A stretch of DNA of 64,000 nucleotides from Betaproteobacteria bacterium (GTDB lineage: Bacteria; Pseudomonadota; Gammaproteobacteria; Burkholderiales; Burkholderiaceae_C): NCBI GenBank assembly GCA_025356445.1, contig JANXSZ010000007.1:1-64000 (forward strand). Reading direction: 5' to 3'. The notes below the pieces were generated by a model. That model worked only from the letters and a program-made list of their open reading frames with translations. It was not told the origin of the DNA and ran no database searches. Positions within the stretch are counted from its first letter, which is position 1. Each line of letters opens with the position of its first letter. Made by a program: the position numbers and the translations under genes. Below are positions 32,276 through 40,570 of the stretch, piece by piece.

Positions 32276-32671
32276 ATGCTGCTTGAAGAACTGCTTACCA
32301 AGACCTGCGTGATTGGTATCTCCTACTTTGACGTACAGGGCGAACTGATGAAGCAAAACCAGTACGCAGGTCAAGTGGTCAAGGTGGATGCAGAGATGGG
32401 CATCAGCATGCAGTTGCGCCACAGCGATGCCACGGTGCCGGTCGCAGACTTCATCCTGCCACCGAATTTGGATGCGTGGTTCAAGGCGCCCCCCGGGCAG
32501 TACCGCCATGCACCGTCAGGTGTGGACATGGAAAACCCTGACTACCTGGTCACTTGGAACGTCTACCGTACCCGGGAAGATACGGCTGAAGGCCAGCACG
32601 AATGGTGGGAATGGATACCCAACACCGAACGCCCACAGGTGGGACAAAGCACCGACAAGCAACGTGAATAG
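32276..32671 (+). CDS. Conserved hypothetical protein of the nitrate operon
   Basis: A 131-residue soluble acidic protein with no signal peptide or membrane segment. It has an SH3/OB-like hydrophobic pattern in its first half (TCVIGISYFDVQGE, QYAGQVVKVDAEMGISMQL) and a Trp/Pro-rich second half (NPDYLVTWNVYRTRED, EWWEWIP). No cysteine cluster or catalytic motif is visible apart from a single Cys. I do not recognise the family. It starts 24 nt after the DmsBC fusion and ends 27 nt before ybiB, so it belongs to the same transcript. An assembly or accessory role is only a guess. Confidence 0.75.
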   Translation: MLLEELLTKTCVIGISYFDVQGELMKQNQYAGQVVKVDAEMGISMQLRHSDATVPVADFILPPNLDAWFKAPPGQYRHAPSGVDMENPDYLVTWNVYRTREDTAEGQHEWWEWIPNTERPQVGQSTDKQRE

Positions 32672-32698
32672 CTTGTCGAATCATCGACAATCCAAGGC

Positions 32699-33610
32699 AT
32701 GAGTATTGCCCCTTACATCAAAGAAATCGGTCGCGGTAAAAAAGGTGCTCGCTCACTGACCCGCGCACAAGCCACTGACCTCTTCACCCAAGTGCTTGAC
32801 GGCAGCGTCTCCGATCTGGAAATCGGTGCATTTTGCATCGCCATGCGGATCAAAGGCGAAACACCGGACGAAATGGCTGGGTTTCTGGACGCTACACGTG
32901 CCACGTCAGCGTTGCTACCTACCGCACCCAGCCAACGCCCCGTGGTGGTTTTGCCCAGCTACAACGGGGCGCGCAAATTACCCGCCCTTACGCCCTTGTT
33001 GGCCTTGCTGCTGGCCCGCGAAGGGTTGCCGGTGTTGATGCACGGTACCGCCACCGAAGCCAGCCGTGTTCATATTCAAAATATGCTCCCAGCGCTTGCC
33101 ATACCGGCTCAAGCAGCTACAGAACCGATAGCAAATGGCCATATCGTTTTTGCCAGCACCACACACCTCAACCCTGGCCTGACCCGCTTGCTGGAAGTGC
33201 GCCGCGTCATTGGCCTGCGCAACAGCGCACACAGCGTGGTCAAACTGATGAATCCCTGCGCTGGCCCCAGCCTGATCGTGGCCAGCTACACCCACCCTGA
33301 ATACGCGATCAGCATGGCCGAGACGCTGGCTCTGACGCAGGCCAACGCCCTGCTGCTGCGCGGTACCGAGGGTGAGCCGGTGGCCGACCCACGCCGCATT
33401 CCCCCCATGGAAGGCTTTGTGCAAGGCCAACGCGTGCCGCTGGAAGACATGCAGCGCGGCCCGCTGGCCACTACCGCTGACCTGCCCAAAGCGATTGATG
33501 CCGATACCACAACCGCCTACATCCAGGCCATCATGGCCGGTGAGCAAGCCGTACCCGTGTCCATTGCCAAGCAGGTGGAACATATCTTGCATCTCTGCAC
33601 GCGATTATGA
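32699..33610 (+). CDS. ybiB: YbiB/TrpD2-like nucleic-acid-binding protein
   Basis: A 303-residue homologue of anthranilate phosphoribosyltransferase (TrpD) of the YbiB branch. It shows the TrpD-like N-terminal helical domain (LTRAQATDLFTQVLDGSVSDLEIGAFCIAMRIKGET, cited by its core SDLEIGAFCIAMRIKGETPD) but a divergent phosphoribosyl pocket. E. coli YbiB is reported to bind nucleic acid rather than make tryptophan precursors. It overlaps the next gene (siroheme methyltransferase) as ATGA. Its part in nitrate assimilation is unknown. A copy of the dispersed repeat encodes residues about 125-148. Confidence 0.85.
   Translation: MSIAPYIKEIGRGKKGARSLTRAQATDLFTQVLDGSVSDLEIGAFCIAMRIKGETPDEMAGFLDATRATSALLPTAPSQRPVVVLPSYNGARKLPALTPLLALLLAREGLPVLMHGTATEASRVHIQNMLPALAIPAQAATEPIANGHIVFASTTHLNPGLTRLLEVRRVIGLRNSAHSVVKLMNPCAGPSLIVASYTHPEYAISMAETLALTQANALLLRGTEGEPVADPRRIPPMEGFVQGQRVPLEDMQRGPLATTADLPKAIDADTTTAYIQAIMAGEQAVPVSIAKQVEHILHLCTRL
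33072..33144 (+). repeat. Dispersed palindromic repeat, copy in ybiB
   Basis: The stretch runs from an AT-rich TATTCAAAATATG through AGCGCTTGCCATACCGG and CAAGCAGCTACAGA to CCGATAGCAAATGG. It parallels the copy in the BaiN-type gene at 39611-39680 and is in frame inside ybiB. Confidence 0.5.
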
Positions 33611-34404
33611 ATACCTTTACGCCTCCTCAAAACGCCGTTATCGGCAAATGCACCCTCGTCGGTGCGGGCCCTGGTGACCCTGAACTGCTCACCGTCAAAG
33701 CTGTCAAAGCCATTCAGGCCGCTACTGTCCTGCTGGTAGACGATCTGGTCAGTGATGCCATCGTTGCCTACGCATCCCCCACCGCCCGTATCGTCTATGT
33801 AGGCAAGCGTGGCGGCTGCAAAAGCACGCCCCAGGCCTTCATCGAAAAGCTGATGGTGATGGCGGCGAGCGAGGGCGAAAACGTGGTGCGCCTCAAAGGG
33901 GGTGACCCCTTCATGTTCGGGCGTGGCGGCGAAGAAGTCGAGCATTTGCGCGCAGCCGGCGTACAGGTTGATGTCGTGAACGGCATCACCGCTGGCCTGG
34001 CCGCTATCACCTCGCTGGGCGCACCCTTGACGCACCGCGAACATGCGCACGGCGTGGTGTTCGTTACGGGCCATGCCAAACCCGGCGACAGTGGCACCGA
34101 TTGGCGCATGTTGTCAGCGACAGCACGCGAAGCCAAACTCACGCTGGTGATCTACATGGGCGTGAGTGGCGCAGAGCATATTCAGAACGAACTGCTGACA
34201 GGCCTGCCCGCCAGTACGCCGGTCGCGATCATACAAAACGCCAGCCTGCCACTCCAGCGCCAAGCAGTCACAACCTTGGGGAACCTGCACCACACCATCG
34301 TGACACAGCAACTCGCCAGTCCTTCGGTGATGGTGGTTGGGGATGTGGTGCTCGGTGTAGCCCAAGCTGCTTTATCGACAGAAAGTAACCGCAAGCTGGC
34401 CTGA
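33607..34404 (+). CDS. cobA: Uroporphyrinogen-III C-methyltransferase (siroheme pathway)
   Basis: A 265-residue SAM-dependent methyltransferase that converts uroporphyrinogen III to precorrin-2, the first step to siroheme, the NirB cofactor. Motifs: VGAGPGDPELLTVKAVKAIQ at the start, VRLKGGDPFMFGRGGEE, and NGITAGLAAITSLGAPLTHR. It is a stand-alone SUMT without the CysG dehydrogenase/chelatase part, which must be supplied by another gene. It is coupled to ybiB by a 4-nt overlap and ends the nir-nas operon, 7 nt from the convergent esterase gene. The symbol cobA is used for SUMT. Confidence 0.95.
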   Translation: MNTFTPPQNAVIGKCTLVGAGPGDPELLTVKAVKAIQAATVLLVDDLVSDAIVAYASPTARIVYVGKRGGCKSTPQAFIEKLMVMAASEGENVVRLKGGDPFMFGRGGEEVEHLRAAGVQVDVVNGITAGLAAITSLGAPLTHREHAHGVVFVTGHAKPGDSGTDWRMLSATAREAKLTLVIYMGVSGAEHIQNELLTGLPASTPVAIIQNASLPLQRQAVTTLGNLHHTIVTQQLASPSVMVVGDVVLGVAQAALSTESNRKLA

Positions 34405-34411
34405 ACAGCGG

Positions 34412-35596
34412 TCAGTTTGAACGCCGGTGCTTGGCAAAGAATGCCCATAGCAGCGCACTGGCATCTGGCCCTGCACTGTCGTTAAAGCGAAGTGCCCCAT
34501 CGCCGCCGCTCCAAGCATGCTCTAGTCCGGTAATGCGACACACCGTTACGCGCGTTTTACCGTCCACACGGTAATCTTGCATTTGAAAAGCGCGACGTGG
34601 ATTGCTGCCACTGGCGCGGGCAGGCGCTTTGTGAACAGCAGGCGAAAGGTTGGCATTCGTCAGTCTATTCACGGCACAAAACTGCTTGGCCACCTGAGCC
34701 TGATTAACGACTCGCACCACGCTATCAGCGTCGCCGTGTAACAGCATTGCAGGCATTGGCGGGAAGCTTTGCGTGGAAACAAAAGGCTGCACAGATTGCA
34801 GAAGGCCCAAACCTGCACCTGCTTGCATCACCCCAAAAGCTTGCAAGCGGTTGTCTGCCATGCCAAATACCGGGCCGGAATGCATCCCCACAGCAGCCAT
34901 CCGGTACGGGTAACGCAGCGCAATGATCTGTGCCAGGGCGGCCCCGGCAGACATGCCAGCGAGGTAGACGCGGGTAGCGTCCAAGGCATGCTTAGCGACC
35001 ACATGGTTCAGCATGTCGGCCACCTGCTCGGCTTCATCGCCCCCTTGATGGGTGCTGCGTTCGTACCATTGCCAGCAGCGGTTGGCGTCCACCGTCACCA
35101 GCTGCTGCGGGTAAAGCACAGCAAAGCCTTTGCGCTGTGCCAGTACATTCATGCGGGTACCTTGGGCAAACTCAGGGGCCGTTTGGGTGCAGCCGTGCAG
35201 CATCACCACAAGCGGCAAGGGTTTGGTAGCGTTCGCTGGACCGCGCGTCGGCAAGTACAGCCAATACGCCATACGGTGGCCGTTAGGGGCATCGGTGTAT
35301 GAGCGCGTCCAGCTACCGGGCAAAGCGGGCACAAGCTGGGGTTTGGCATGTGGAGTGCGCAAAGACACCGACTTAGCCTGAACAACAGCCTTTCGCGTGG
35401 GGCGAGTTACCGCCTTGGTAGCAAGCTTAGTGGGCTTGGCGATTTTTACGGCGGGTTTTGAAGCGGCTTTGGTGGCCGTTTTGGCTGCCCGTTTGGCGGC
35501 AGCCGTCACGCTGTTGAACAGCTTTTGCTGGCTCTTTTGAACCTTGGTCAAGGCTCGCAGGTTTTTAAGCCACAGGCTGGTCAGACTACGGGCCAT
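34412..35596 (-). CDS. PHB depolymerase-family esterase with Lys/Ala-rich N-terminus
   Basis: A 394-residue alpha/beta hydrolase. Catalytic elements: oxyanion region VVMLHGCTQT, nucleophile elbow GMSAGAALA (Ser), LHGDADSVV (Asp) and ITGLEHAWSGGDG (His). This fits the LpqC/type 1 short-chain PHA depolymerase domain. Instead of a signal peptide, residues about 20-80 are a run of Lys, Ala and Thr (AAKRAAKTATKAASK, KPTKLATKAVTRP) like histone-H1 or phasin-linked tails. The protein is thus probably intracellular and may bind polyanions or granules. The substrate is unproven. It is convergent with cobA. Confidence 0.85.
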   Translation of the reverse strand: MARSLTSLWLKNLRALTKVQKSQQKLFNSVTAAAKRAAKTATKAASKPAVKIAKPTKLATKAVTRPTRKAVVQAKSVSLRTPHAKPQLVPALPGSWTRSYTDAPNGHRMAYWLYLPTRGPANATKPLPLVVMLHGCTQTAPEFAQGTRMNVLAQRKGFAVLYPQQLVTVDANRCWQWYERSTHQGGDEAEQVADMLNHVVAKHALDATRVYLAGMSAGAALAQIIALRYPYRMAAVGMHSGPVFGMADNRLQAFGVMQAGAGLGLLQSVQPFVSTQSFPPMPAMLLHGDADSVVRVVNQAQVAKQFCAVNRLTNANLSPAVHKAPARASGSNPRRAFQMQDYRVDGKTRVTVCRITGLEHAWSGGDGALRFNDSAGPDASALLWAFFAKHRRSN

Positions 35597-35680
35597 GGCA
35601 TTTGTGTTTTCAGGAAATCAAAGGACTTGAGTTTAAAACCTCGGATAAAGATTGAATCCGGGCTGAGCGTGGTGACACCC

Positions 35681-35720
35681 GACGGGTGGGCCAACAGCCC
35701 CACCTGCCCCAACACCCGTC
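35681..35720 (-). terminator. Weak hairpin in the gap 35597-35769
   Basis: GACGGGTG and CACCCGTC pair over 8 bp across a 24-nt GC-rich loop, about 50 nt downstream of the OmpA-like stop on the minus strand. It has no U-run. The rest of this 173-bp gap shows nothing else I can name. Confidence 0.3.
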
Positions 35721-35769
35721 CACCGCACCCAGCCCGAAAGCGTCAGGGCATTTGTCCTTGGTCAGGCGA

Positions 35770-36729
35770 TCAACGCTGAAAGGTCTTGCCCGAATCGTCA
35801 GATAGCACGATCTCAACCCGGCGGTTGAGTTGGCGGTTTTGTGCGGTGTCATTGGCCGCAACAGGGTAGGCTTCACCGTAGCCACGAACGGCGATACGTC
35901 CCCCGGCTATGCCCATGCCTGACAAGACGGCACGCACAGCGGTGGCGCGGCGCTCAGAAAGTTCCTGGTTGTGCGGTGAGGTACCTGTGCTGTCGGTAAA
36001 GCCTTCGACCAGCACATTGCGCTGCGGGTTTTGCTGCAGCACATCAGCCAGCTTTTGCGCTGTACGCATGCCTTCAGGGTTCAGGCGAGCCACATCGGTA
36101 CCAAACAACACGTCACCCAGGGTGATGACCATACCGCGCTCGGTCTTTTTGGCAGCCAAATCAGCCAACTGGGCTTCCAGCTGAGCGTTGCGCGTTTGCG
36201 CTTGCTGGGTTTGGCGCTGGGCTTCTTCCGTTTTCAGGCGTGCTTCGTCGGCTTGGCGTTGGGCATCAGCGGCATCGCTCTTGGCAAGTTGGGCACTCAG
36301 CTTGGCCTGCTCAGCATTGGCTTTGGCCTGATCGGCTTCGTTGGTACGCTGGTCAAGGCGAATTTGGTCACGCTCTTTGCTGGTTTTGGCCACTTCAGCC
36401 TCAGCCGATTTCTGCTTGCCCGCCTCTTGCGCCACCGCTACCTTTTGCTTGGCCAAATAGGCCAGCCTGTCGATTTTTTCTGCGCTGTCGCGCTCGTTGG
36501 CAGCGTTGGTGGCCAGCGCCAGCGCTTCACCGGCTTGCTTCAACTCCAGCGGGGCATAGCTGACCACAGTGGGACTGTTTTGCGCCATTTGGTAGTCACT
36601 GCTGGCTTGGTCAAGCAGGCTGGTGGTGCGGGGCACCGAGCTGCAAGCTCCCAGCAGCACAACAACAGCCGCCAAAGCAAGCGGTGTAAAAAGAGAGGAC
36701 GTAAGGGCAGAGGCAGGGTGGGTTTTCAT
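35770..36729 (-). CDS. OmpA-family lipoprotein with DUF4398 and coiled coil
   Basis: A 319-residue outer-membrane lipoprotein. The lipobox LLGAC puts the lipid on C29. Residues about 35-105 resemble DUF4398 (SSDYQMAQNSP, APLELKQAGEAL). Residues about 105-195 are an Ala/Gln/Lys-rich coiled coil. Residues about 200-315 form an OmpA peptidoglycan-binding domain (VLFGTDVARLNPEGM, VEGFTDSTGTSPHN, LSERRATAVRAVL, NRRVEIVL). It would tether the outer membrane to the cell wall. A shorter DUF4398 lipoprotein is encoded just upstream on the same strand. Confidence 0.92.
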   Translation of the reverse strand: MKTHPASALTSSLFTPLALAAVVVLLGACSSVPRTTSLLDQASSDYQMAQNSPTVVSYAPLELKQAGEALALATNAANERDSAEKIDRLAYLAKQKVAVAQEAGKQKSAEAEVAKTSKERDQIRLDQRTNEADQAKANAEQAKLSAQLAKSDAADAQRQADEARLKTEEAQRQTQQAQTRNAQLEAQLADLAAKKTERGMVITLGDVLFGTDVARLNPEGMRTAQKLADVLQQNPQRNVLVEGFTDSTGTSPHNQELSERRATAVRAVLSGMGIAGGRIAVRGYGEAYPVAANDTAQNRQLNRRVEIVLSDDSGKTFQR

Positions 36730-36777
36730 AGTGATATCCGGTTTTAAGCTTCAAAGTTCGAAAGCTCGTAAGAAAAT

Positions 36778-37155
36778 TTATTTGCTGGCACGGTCAAGTT
36801 CTTCGCGCAAAACCCGTACGTTGTCTTGCAGGGCATCGGCAGTCGCCTGGGCTTTGGCCGAATTGGCTTTGCCTTGTGCCAACTTGGCGTCAGCTTCGGC
36901 CTGGGTGGCCAGATCACGGGCTTTTTTGTAGTCTTTGTCCGCCATGGCTTTGTTGGCCAGCGCCATTTTTTCGCGGGCAGCGTTCATCTCTACAGGGGCG
37001 AACTCGGCACCACCGGCACCGACGGCGTTGTCCACGGCGGCTTTAGAGACGGCCACATCAGCGGTGGCTGGGGTCTTTTGGCTGGCACAGCCCACAGTCA
37101 GCGCCAAGGCTGCGCCGCACAGCAGCAGAGCCAGGGAATTTGGAGTTTTTGTCAT
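36778..37155 (-). CDS. DUF4398 lipoprotein
   Basis: A 125-residue lipoprotein with signal sequence MTKTPNSLALLLCGAALALT and lipobox VGC (C23). The mature part is a short DUF4398 domain (GAEFAPVEMNAAREKMALANK) followed by an Ala/Lys/Gln coiled coil. It looks like the N-terminal half of the OmpA-type lipoprotein encoded downstream, so the two may be duplicates that interact. The longer reading frame upstream of 37155 lacks a signal and is not used. Confidence 0.88.
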   Translation of the reverse strand: MTKTPNSLALLLCGAALALTVGCASQKTPATADVAVSKAAVDNAVGAGGAEFAPVEMNAAREKMALANKAMADKDYKKARDLATQAEADAKLAQGKANSAKAQATADALQDNVRVLREELDRASK

Positions 37156-37195
37156 GGTGAAATCCGGTAAAAATGAAAGAAGGCTCAAATCAAGT

Positions 37196-38074
37196 TCAAA
37201 ACCGCTGCCATTGGCCGTCGGTAGACAAGCCATAGGGCACATGGTGCGGCTCGACCAGTACACCCTGGCTGTTCGGAATCGCCTCGATATGGATCACCGG
37301 GGCAGCACCACGTACACCACCGAACAGGGTGGCGAAGGCGCAGTCTGCGGCGTCGTGTCCTGTACCAAAGCGCACAAAACCCATTGGTATGGCGGCGCCC
37401 GAAGCATCAAAGATGTACCACCGGTCGCCCAGATAGACCTCCACGTAGGCATGGAAATCGGTGGGGCCGAGGATGGGGTCTGCGCCATAGTCGATACCGG
37501 TCGCGAAGCGGGCGGGGATGTTGACGGCGCGGCACAGCGCGATCATCAAATGGGCAAAGTCGCGGCACACGCCCACCCGGTCAACCAGCGTGTCGATGGC
37601 CGTGGTGTTGCCGTTGGACGAGTTGGATTGAAACTTCACACGGCTGGTTACCCAGTCGCGAATAGCCTGTACACGGCTGTAGCCTTGGTACAAACCTCCA
37701 AACTCATTGACTGCCAAGCGGTGCAAACGGTCTGACGGGCAATAGCGGCTGGGGTAAAGGTACGGCAATACCGGGCCAGGCAAATGGGCCACGGGCACTT
37801 CGGAGATCAGATCCGCCTCGGCGGTCTGGTGGTTGATGTCTACCACGGCGTCGTAATGCACCGAGAGCGGGCCACTGTTGGCCTTGAGGCGCAAAAAGCG
37901 GGTGTACAACACGGGATCAACGTACATCGTGGTCAGCAGCGGCTGACTGAGGGTGAGCGATTCGCTCACGATGACCTGCGCCTGCGTTTGCGCGGCGTGG
38001 ATGTTGAAGATGAAATCGCAACCCGGTTCGGTGATCTCGTAATCGAGTGCAATTGAAAATTTGAGCCTAACCAT
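37196..38074 (-). CDS. Transglutaminase-like protease family protein
   Basis: A 292-residue protein with an N-terminal beta-rich domain (about 1-100) and a transglutaminase core at about 140-230. The triad is Cys in VGVCRDFAHL, His in TDFHAYVEVYL and Asp in WYIFDASG. Such proteins in proteobacteria are usually cytoplasmic hydrolases or amidases of unknown substrate. No signal peptide is seen (MVRLKFSIALDYE). The start at 38074 follows AAGGA at good spacing; another ATG lies 9 nt upstream. Confidence 0.88.
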   Translation of the reverse strand: MVRLKFSIALDYEITEPGCDFIFNIHAAQTQAQVIVSESLTLSQPLLTTMYVDPVLYTRFLRLKANSGPLSVHYDAVVDINHQTAEADLISEVPVAHLPGPVLPYLYPSRYCPSDRLHRLAVNEFGGLYQGYSRVQAIRDWVTSRVKFQSNSSNGNTTAIDTLVDRVGVCRDFAHLMIALCRAVNIPARFATGIDYGADPILGPTDFHAYVEVYLGDRWYIFDASGAAIPMGFVRFGTGHDAADCAFATLFGGVRGAAPVIHIEAIPNSQGVLVEPHHVPYGLSTDGQWQRF

Positions 38075-38104
38075 GGGAGTCATCCTTTGTGTTCAGTTTC
38101 AGTT

Positions 38105-38695
38105 TTATTTTTTGACGCGTAATTCGTTGATGACACCTGAGACGCCTTCGGTCACGCGCGTCACGGCGACAGCACGGTCAATCTGGCGCTGGTTATCAAC
38201 AAAACCGCTGAGCTGTACTTCGCCTTTGCGAGTGACAGCGGCGATATCCAGACTCTTGATGTCTGGGTCAGCCAGCAACGCGGTTTTGACGCGCGTGGTG
38301 ACGATGCTGTCGTCCACCTTGGTGCCTACCGTGGTGGCGGCGCCTTTGAGGGTGAGTTTGTTGTCCACGCTTTTGACACCGGCGACCGAGCTGATGACGG
38401 CAGCAGCGCGTTCTTTTTGGGTCAAGTTGTCCACAAAGCCACTCAGCAGGACTTCGCCCTTGCGGGTTTCGACTTTGAGGTCAAGGCTTTTGACGTCAGG
38501 GTCAGCCAGCAGAGCGGCTTTCACGGTGGTGGTGACGATGCCATCGTCAATCTCGGTGCCCACCGTGGTGCTGACAGGCTGTGCGCCTGTGGCATCGGTG
38601 GGTTTGCTGCAGCCCACCATGGCAACCGTAGAAATAGCCAGCAAACTGACAAAGGTGGTATTCATAGCGAACAGGCCAAGGCGGGTTTTCATCAT
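38105..38695 (-). CDS. Lipoprotein with two BON domains
   Basis: A 196-residue periplasmic or outer-membrane lipoprotein (lipobox AMVGC, C29) of the OsmY/DolP type. BON 1 spans about 48-115 and BON 2 about 122-190; the two are near repeats of each other (TKVDDSIVTTRVKTALLADPDIKSL against EIDDGIVTTTVKAALLADPDVKSL, cited here by their shared ALLADPD core). BON domains bind phospholipid and keep the envelope intact under stress. GGAG lies 8 nt before the ATG; a second ATG follows immediately. Confidence 0.92.
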   Translation of the reverse strand: MMKTRLGLFAMNTTFVSLLAISTVAMVGCSKPTDATGAQPVSTTVGTEIDDGIVTTTVKAALLADPDVKSLDLKVETRKGEVLLSGFVDNLTQKERAAAVISSVAGVKSVDNKLTLKGAATTVGTKVDDSIVTTRVKTALLADPDIKSLDIAAVTRKGEVQLSGFVDNQRQIDRAVAVTRVTEGVSGVINELRVKK

Positions 38696-38784
38696 GTCAA
38701 GACTCCAGGAGAGGGCGTGGAACGGTGGCAGGGTTGCAGTGCGTAAGCAGCAAGCTGCTTACGTTTTTCAGTTCTGTTGCGGTC

Positions 38785-39015
38785 TTATTTCTTCTTGGTG
38801 ATCTCGTTGCCGATCACGCCGCCAACGGCTGCGCCTGCGGCAGTGCCCAGCAAGCCGCCGGTCAACACATTGCCAGCCACACCACCGATCACGGCACCGG
38901 TGGTGGCGCCGCGCTCCTGGTGGGTCATACCAGCACATCCGCCCAAACTGATGAGGGCAGCAGCGAGAACGAGACTGAGGGAAGTAGAAGTCACAGTAGA
39001 GCGCAGGGTGTTCAT
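38785..39015 (-). CDS. Glycine-zipper 2TM lipoprotein
   Basis: A 76-residue lipoprotein with a signal sequence and lipobox LGGC (C27). The rest is a glycine-zipper hairpin (GATTGAVIGGVAGNVLTGGLL, cited by GAVIGGVAGN and GAAVGGVIGNEI) ending in ITKKK. This is the SlyB/OsmB-like Rick_17kDa family found in the outer membrane under envelope or osmotic stress. It forms a stress-type group with the BON and DUF4398 genes. No gene is seen in the following 177 bp (39016-39192). Confidence 0.88.
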   Translation of the reverse strand: MNTLRSTVTSTSLSLVLAAALISLGGCAGMTHQERGATTGAVIGGVAGNVLTGGLLGTAAGAAVGGVIGNEITKKK

Positions 39016-39192
39016 AAAAATCCTTGGTGTAAAGGTTGTTAACGAAAATTGTTCACTGTGGTGAACGGGGGGTTGGGTGCTTTCAGTGTGCCCAGTGGGT
39101 ATCGAAACCAGTAGCAGACAGTGCCGCCACAGCGGGTAGTCGGTGTCCTACATCGGTGAAGGGCAAGCGCTCGCCCGGCGACAATCGGGGCT

Positions 39193-40437
39193 ATGACAAC
39201 ATTCGACGTGGTAGTGATTGGCGCAGGGGCCGCAGGCCTGTTTTGCGCTGGGGTGGCGGGACAAAAGGGCCTGAATGTGCTGGTGCTTGACCACAGCGAG
39301 AAGGTGGCGGAAAAGATCCGTATCTCAGGTGGGGGGCGCAGCAACTTCAGCAACCGAGAGCTGGATGTGGCCGCACCACAAAAGCATTTTTTGGGTGAGA
39401 ACCCCCACTTTTGCCGCAGCGCTTTAAGCCGCTACACCCCGCAAGACTTCATTGCGCTGGTACAAAGGCACGGCATACCGTTCCATGAAAAGCACAAAGG
39501 CCAGCTGTTTTGTGACCGCTCTGCCGAAGACCTGATCCAGATGCTGCTGGCGGAATGCGGAGCGGCCACAGCCAGCGGGGGAAGCGTGACGCGCTGGCAG
39601 CCTTGTGGCGTTAAAAATATAAGGTTTACTGCCGCCAGTGCAGACCCGATGCGCTTGAGAAGCTATGAATTAGATAGCGACCGTGGCCTCATCACGGCCC
39701 GCAATGTGGTGATCGCGACGGGAGGCTTGTCTATTCCCAAAATTGGCGCAACGGATTTCGGCTACCGCATCGCCAAGCAATTTGGCCTGCGACTGGTGAC
39801 GCAGCGCCCGGCCCTGGTACCACTGACGTTTGACGCGCAAGCCTGGGCGCCATTCGCGCAGCTGTCAGGCTTGTCGCTGCCAGTTCACATTGAAACAGGT
39901 GTCAAAAAAGCAAAGATGAGTTTTGCCGAGGATTTGCTCTTCACCCACCGAGGCCTGAGCGGCCCCGCCGTGCTGCAAATATCGAGCTACTGGGCCGAAG
40001 GCAGCCCGGTGCAGCTGAACTTAGCCCCGGGCACCGATGTGCAGCAGGCGTTACAGCAGGCCAAATCGCGCTCGCGCAAGCTGATCGCCAATGAGCTGGC
40101 CGCTCTGGTGCCCTCGCGCTTGGCCGACACCTGGGTGCAACACAACCCGCTGTGGCAGCGCCCTGTCAGCGATGCCACCGACAAAGGGTTGACTCAATTG
40201 GCACAAGCGCTGAGTCGCTGGGAACTCACCCCCACAGGAACTGAGGGCTACAAAAAGGCCGAAGTGACGGCCGGCGGGGTGGACACGCGCGATGTGTCGT
40301 CGCAAACCATGGAATCCAAGCAACCTGGTCTGTATTTCATCGGGGAAGTGCTGGACGTGACGGGTTGGCTGGGGGGCTACAACTTCCAATGGGCCTGGGC
40401 CAGTGGCCATGCCTGCGCGCAGGCTTTAGCAAGCTGA
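39193..40437 (+). CDS. NAD(P)/FAD-dependent oxidoreductase, BaiN/HI0933 family
   Basis: A 414-residue flavoprotein. The N-terminal dinucleotide fold is VVVIGAGAAGLFCAGVAGQKG, cited by its GAGAAG core. It is followed by ISGGGRSNFSNRE, the HI0933 hallmark, and the C-terminal QPGLYFIGEVLDVTGWLGGYNFQWAWASGHA, cited by GEVLDVTGWLGGYN. The substrate is unknown; the family includes BaiN-type steroid reductases and uncharacterised enzymes. It is cytoplasmic and transcribed alone. Residues about 140-163 are encoded by a dispersed repeat copy. Confidence 0.9.
   Translation: MTTFDVVVIGAGAAGLFCAGVAGQKGLNVLVLDHSEKVAEKIRISGGGRSNFSNRELDVAAPQKHFLGENPHFCRSALSRYTPQDFIALVQRHGIPFHEKHKGQLFCDRSAEDLIQMLLAECGAATASGGSVTRWQPCGVKNIRFTAASADPMRLRSYELDSDRGLITARNVVIATGGLSIPKIGATDFGYRIAKQFGLRLVTQRPALVPLTFDAQAWAPFAQLSGLSLPVHIETGVKKAKMSFAEDLLFTHRGLSGPAVLQISSYWAEGSPVQLNLAPGTDVQQALQQAKSRSRKLIANELAALVPSRLADTWVQHNPLWQRPVSDATDKGLTQLAQALSRWELTPTGTEGYKKAEVTAGGVDTRDVSSQTMESKQPGLYFIGEVLDVTGWLGGYNFQWAWASGHACAQALAS
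39611..39680 (+). repeat. Dispersed palindromic repeat, copy in the BaiN-type gene
   Basis: TTAAAAATATAAGG is followed by CAGTGCAGACCCGATGCGCT, then TTGAGAAGCTATGAATTAGA and TAGCGA. This is the fullest copy: GCGCTTGA, AGCTAT, AATT and ATAGC all occur. It keeps the frame open. Confidence 0.55.
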
Positions 40438-40570
40438 GATTTTTATCCACCAAAATGCCAACTATATCTGTATCAATTTGTAACAAAACACCCCTAAGAG
40501 CACTGTGCACAAGGGGTCTACCCGTAAAATTGATTTAACTTTACGTTCATACACCACCTCAACAATCGCC

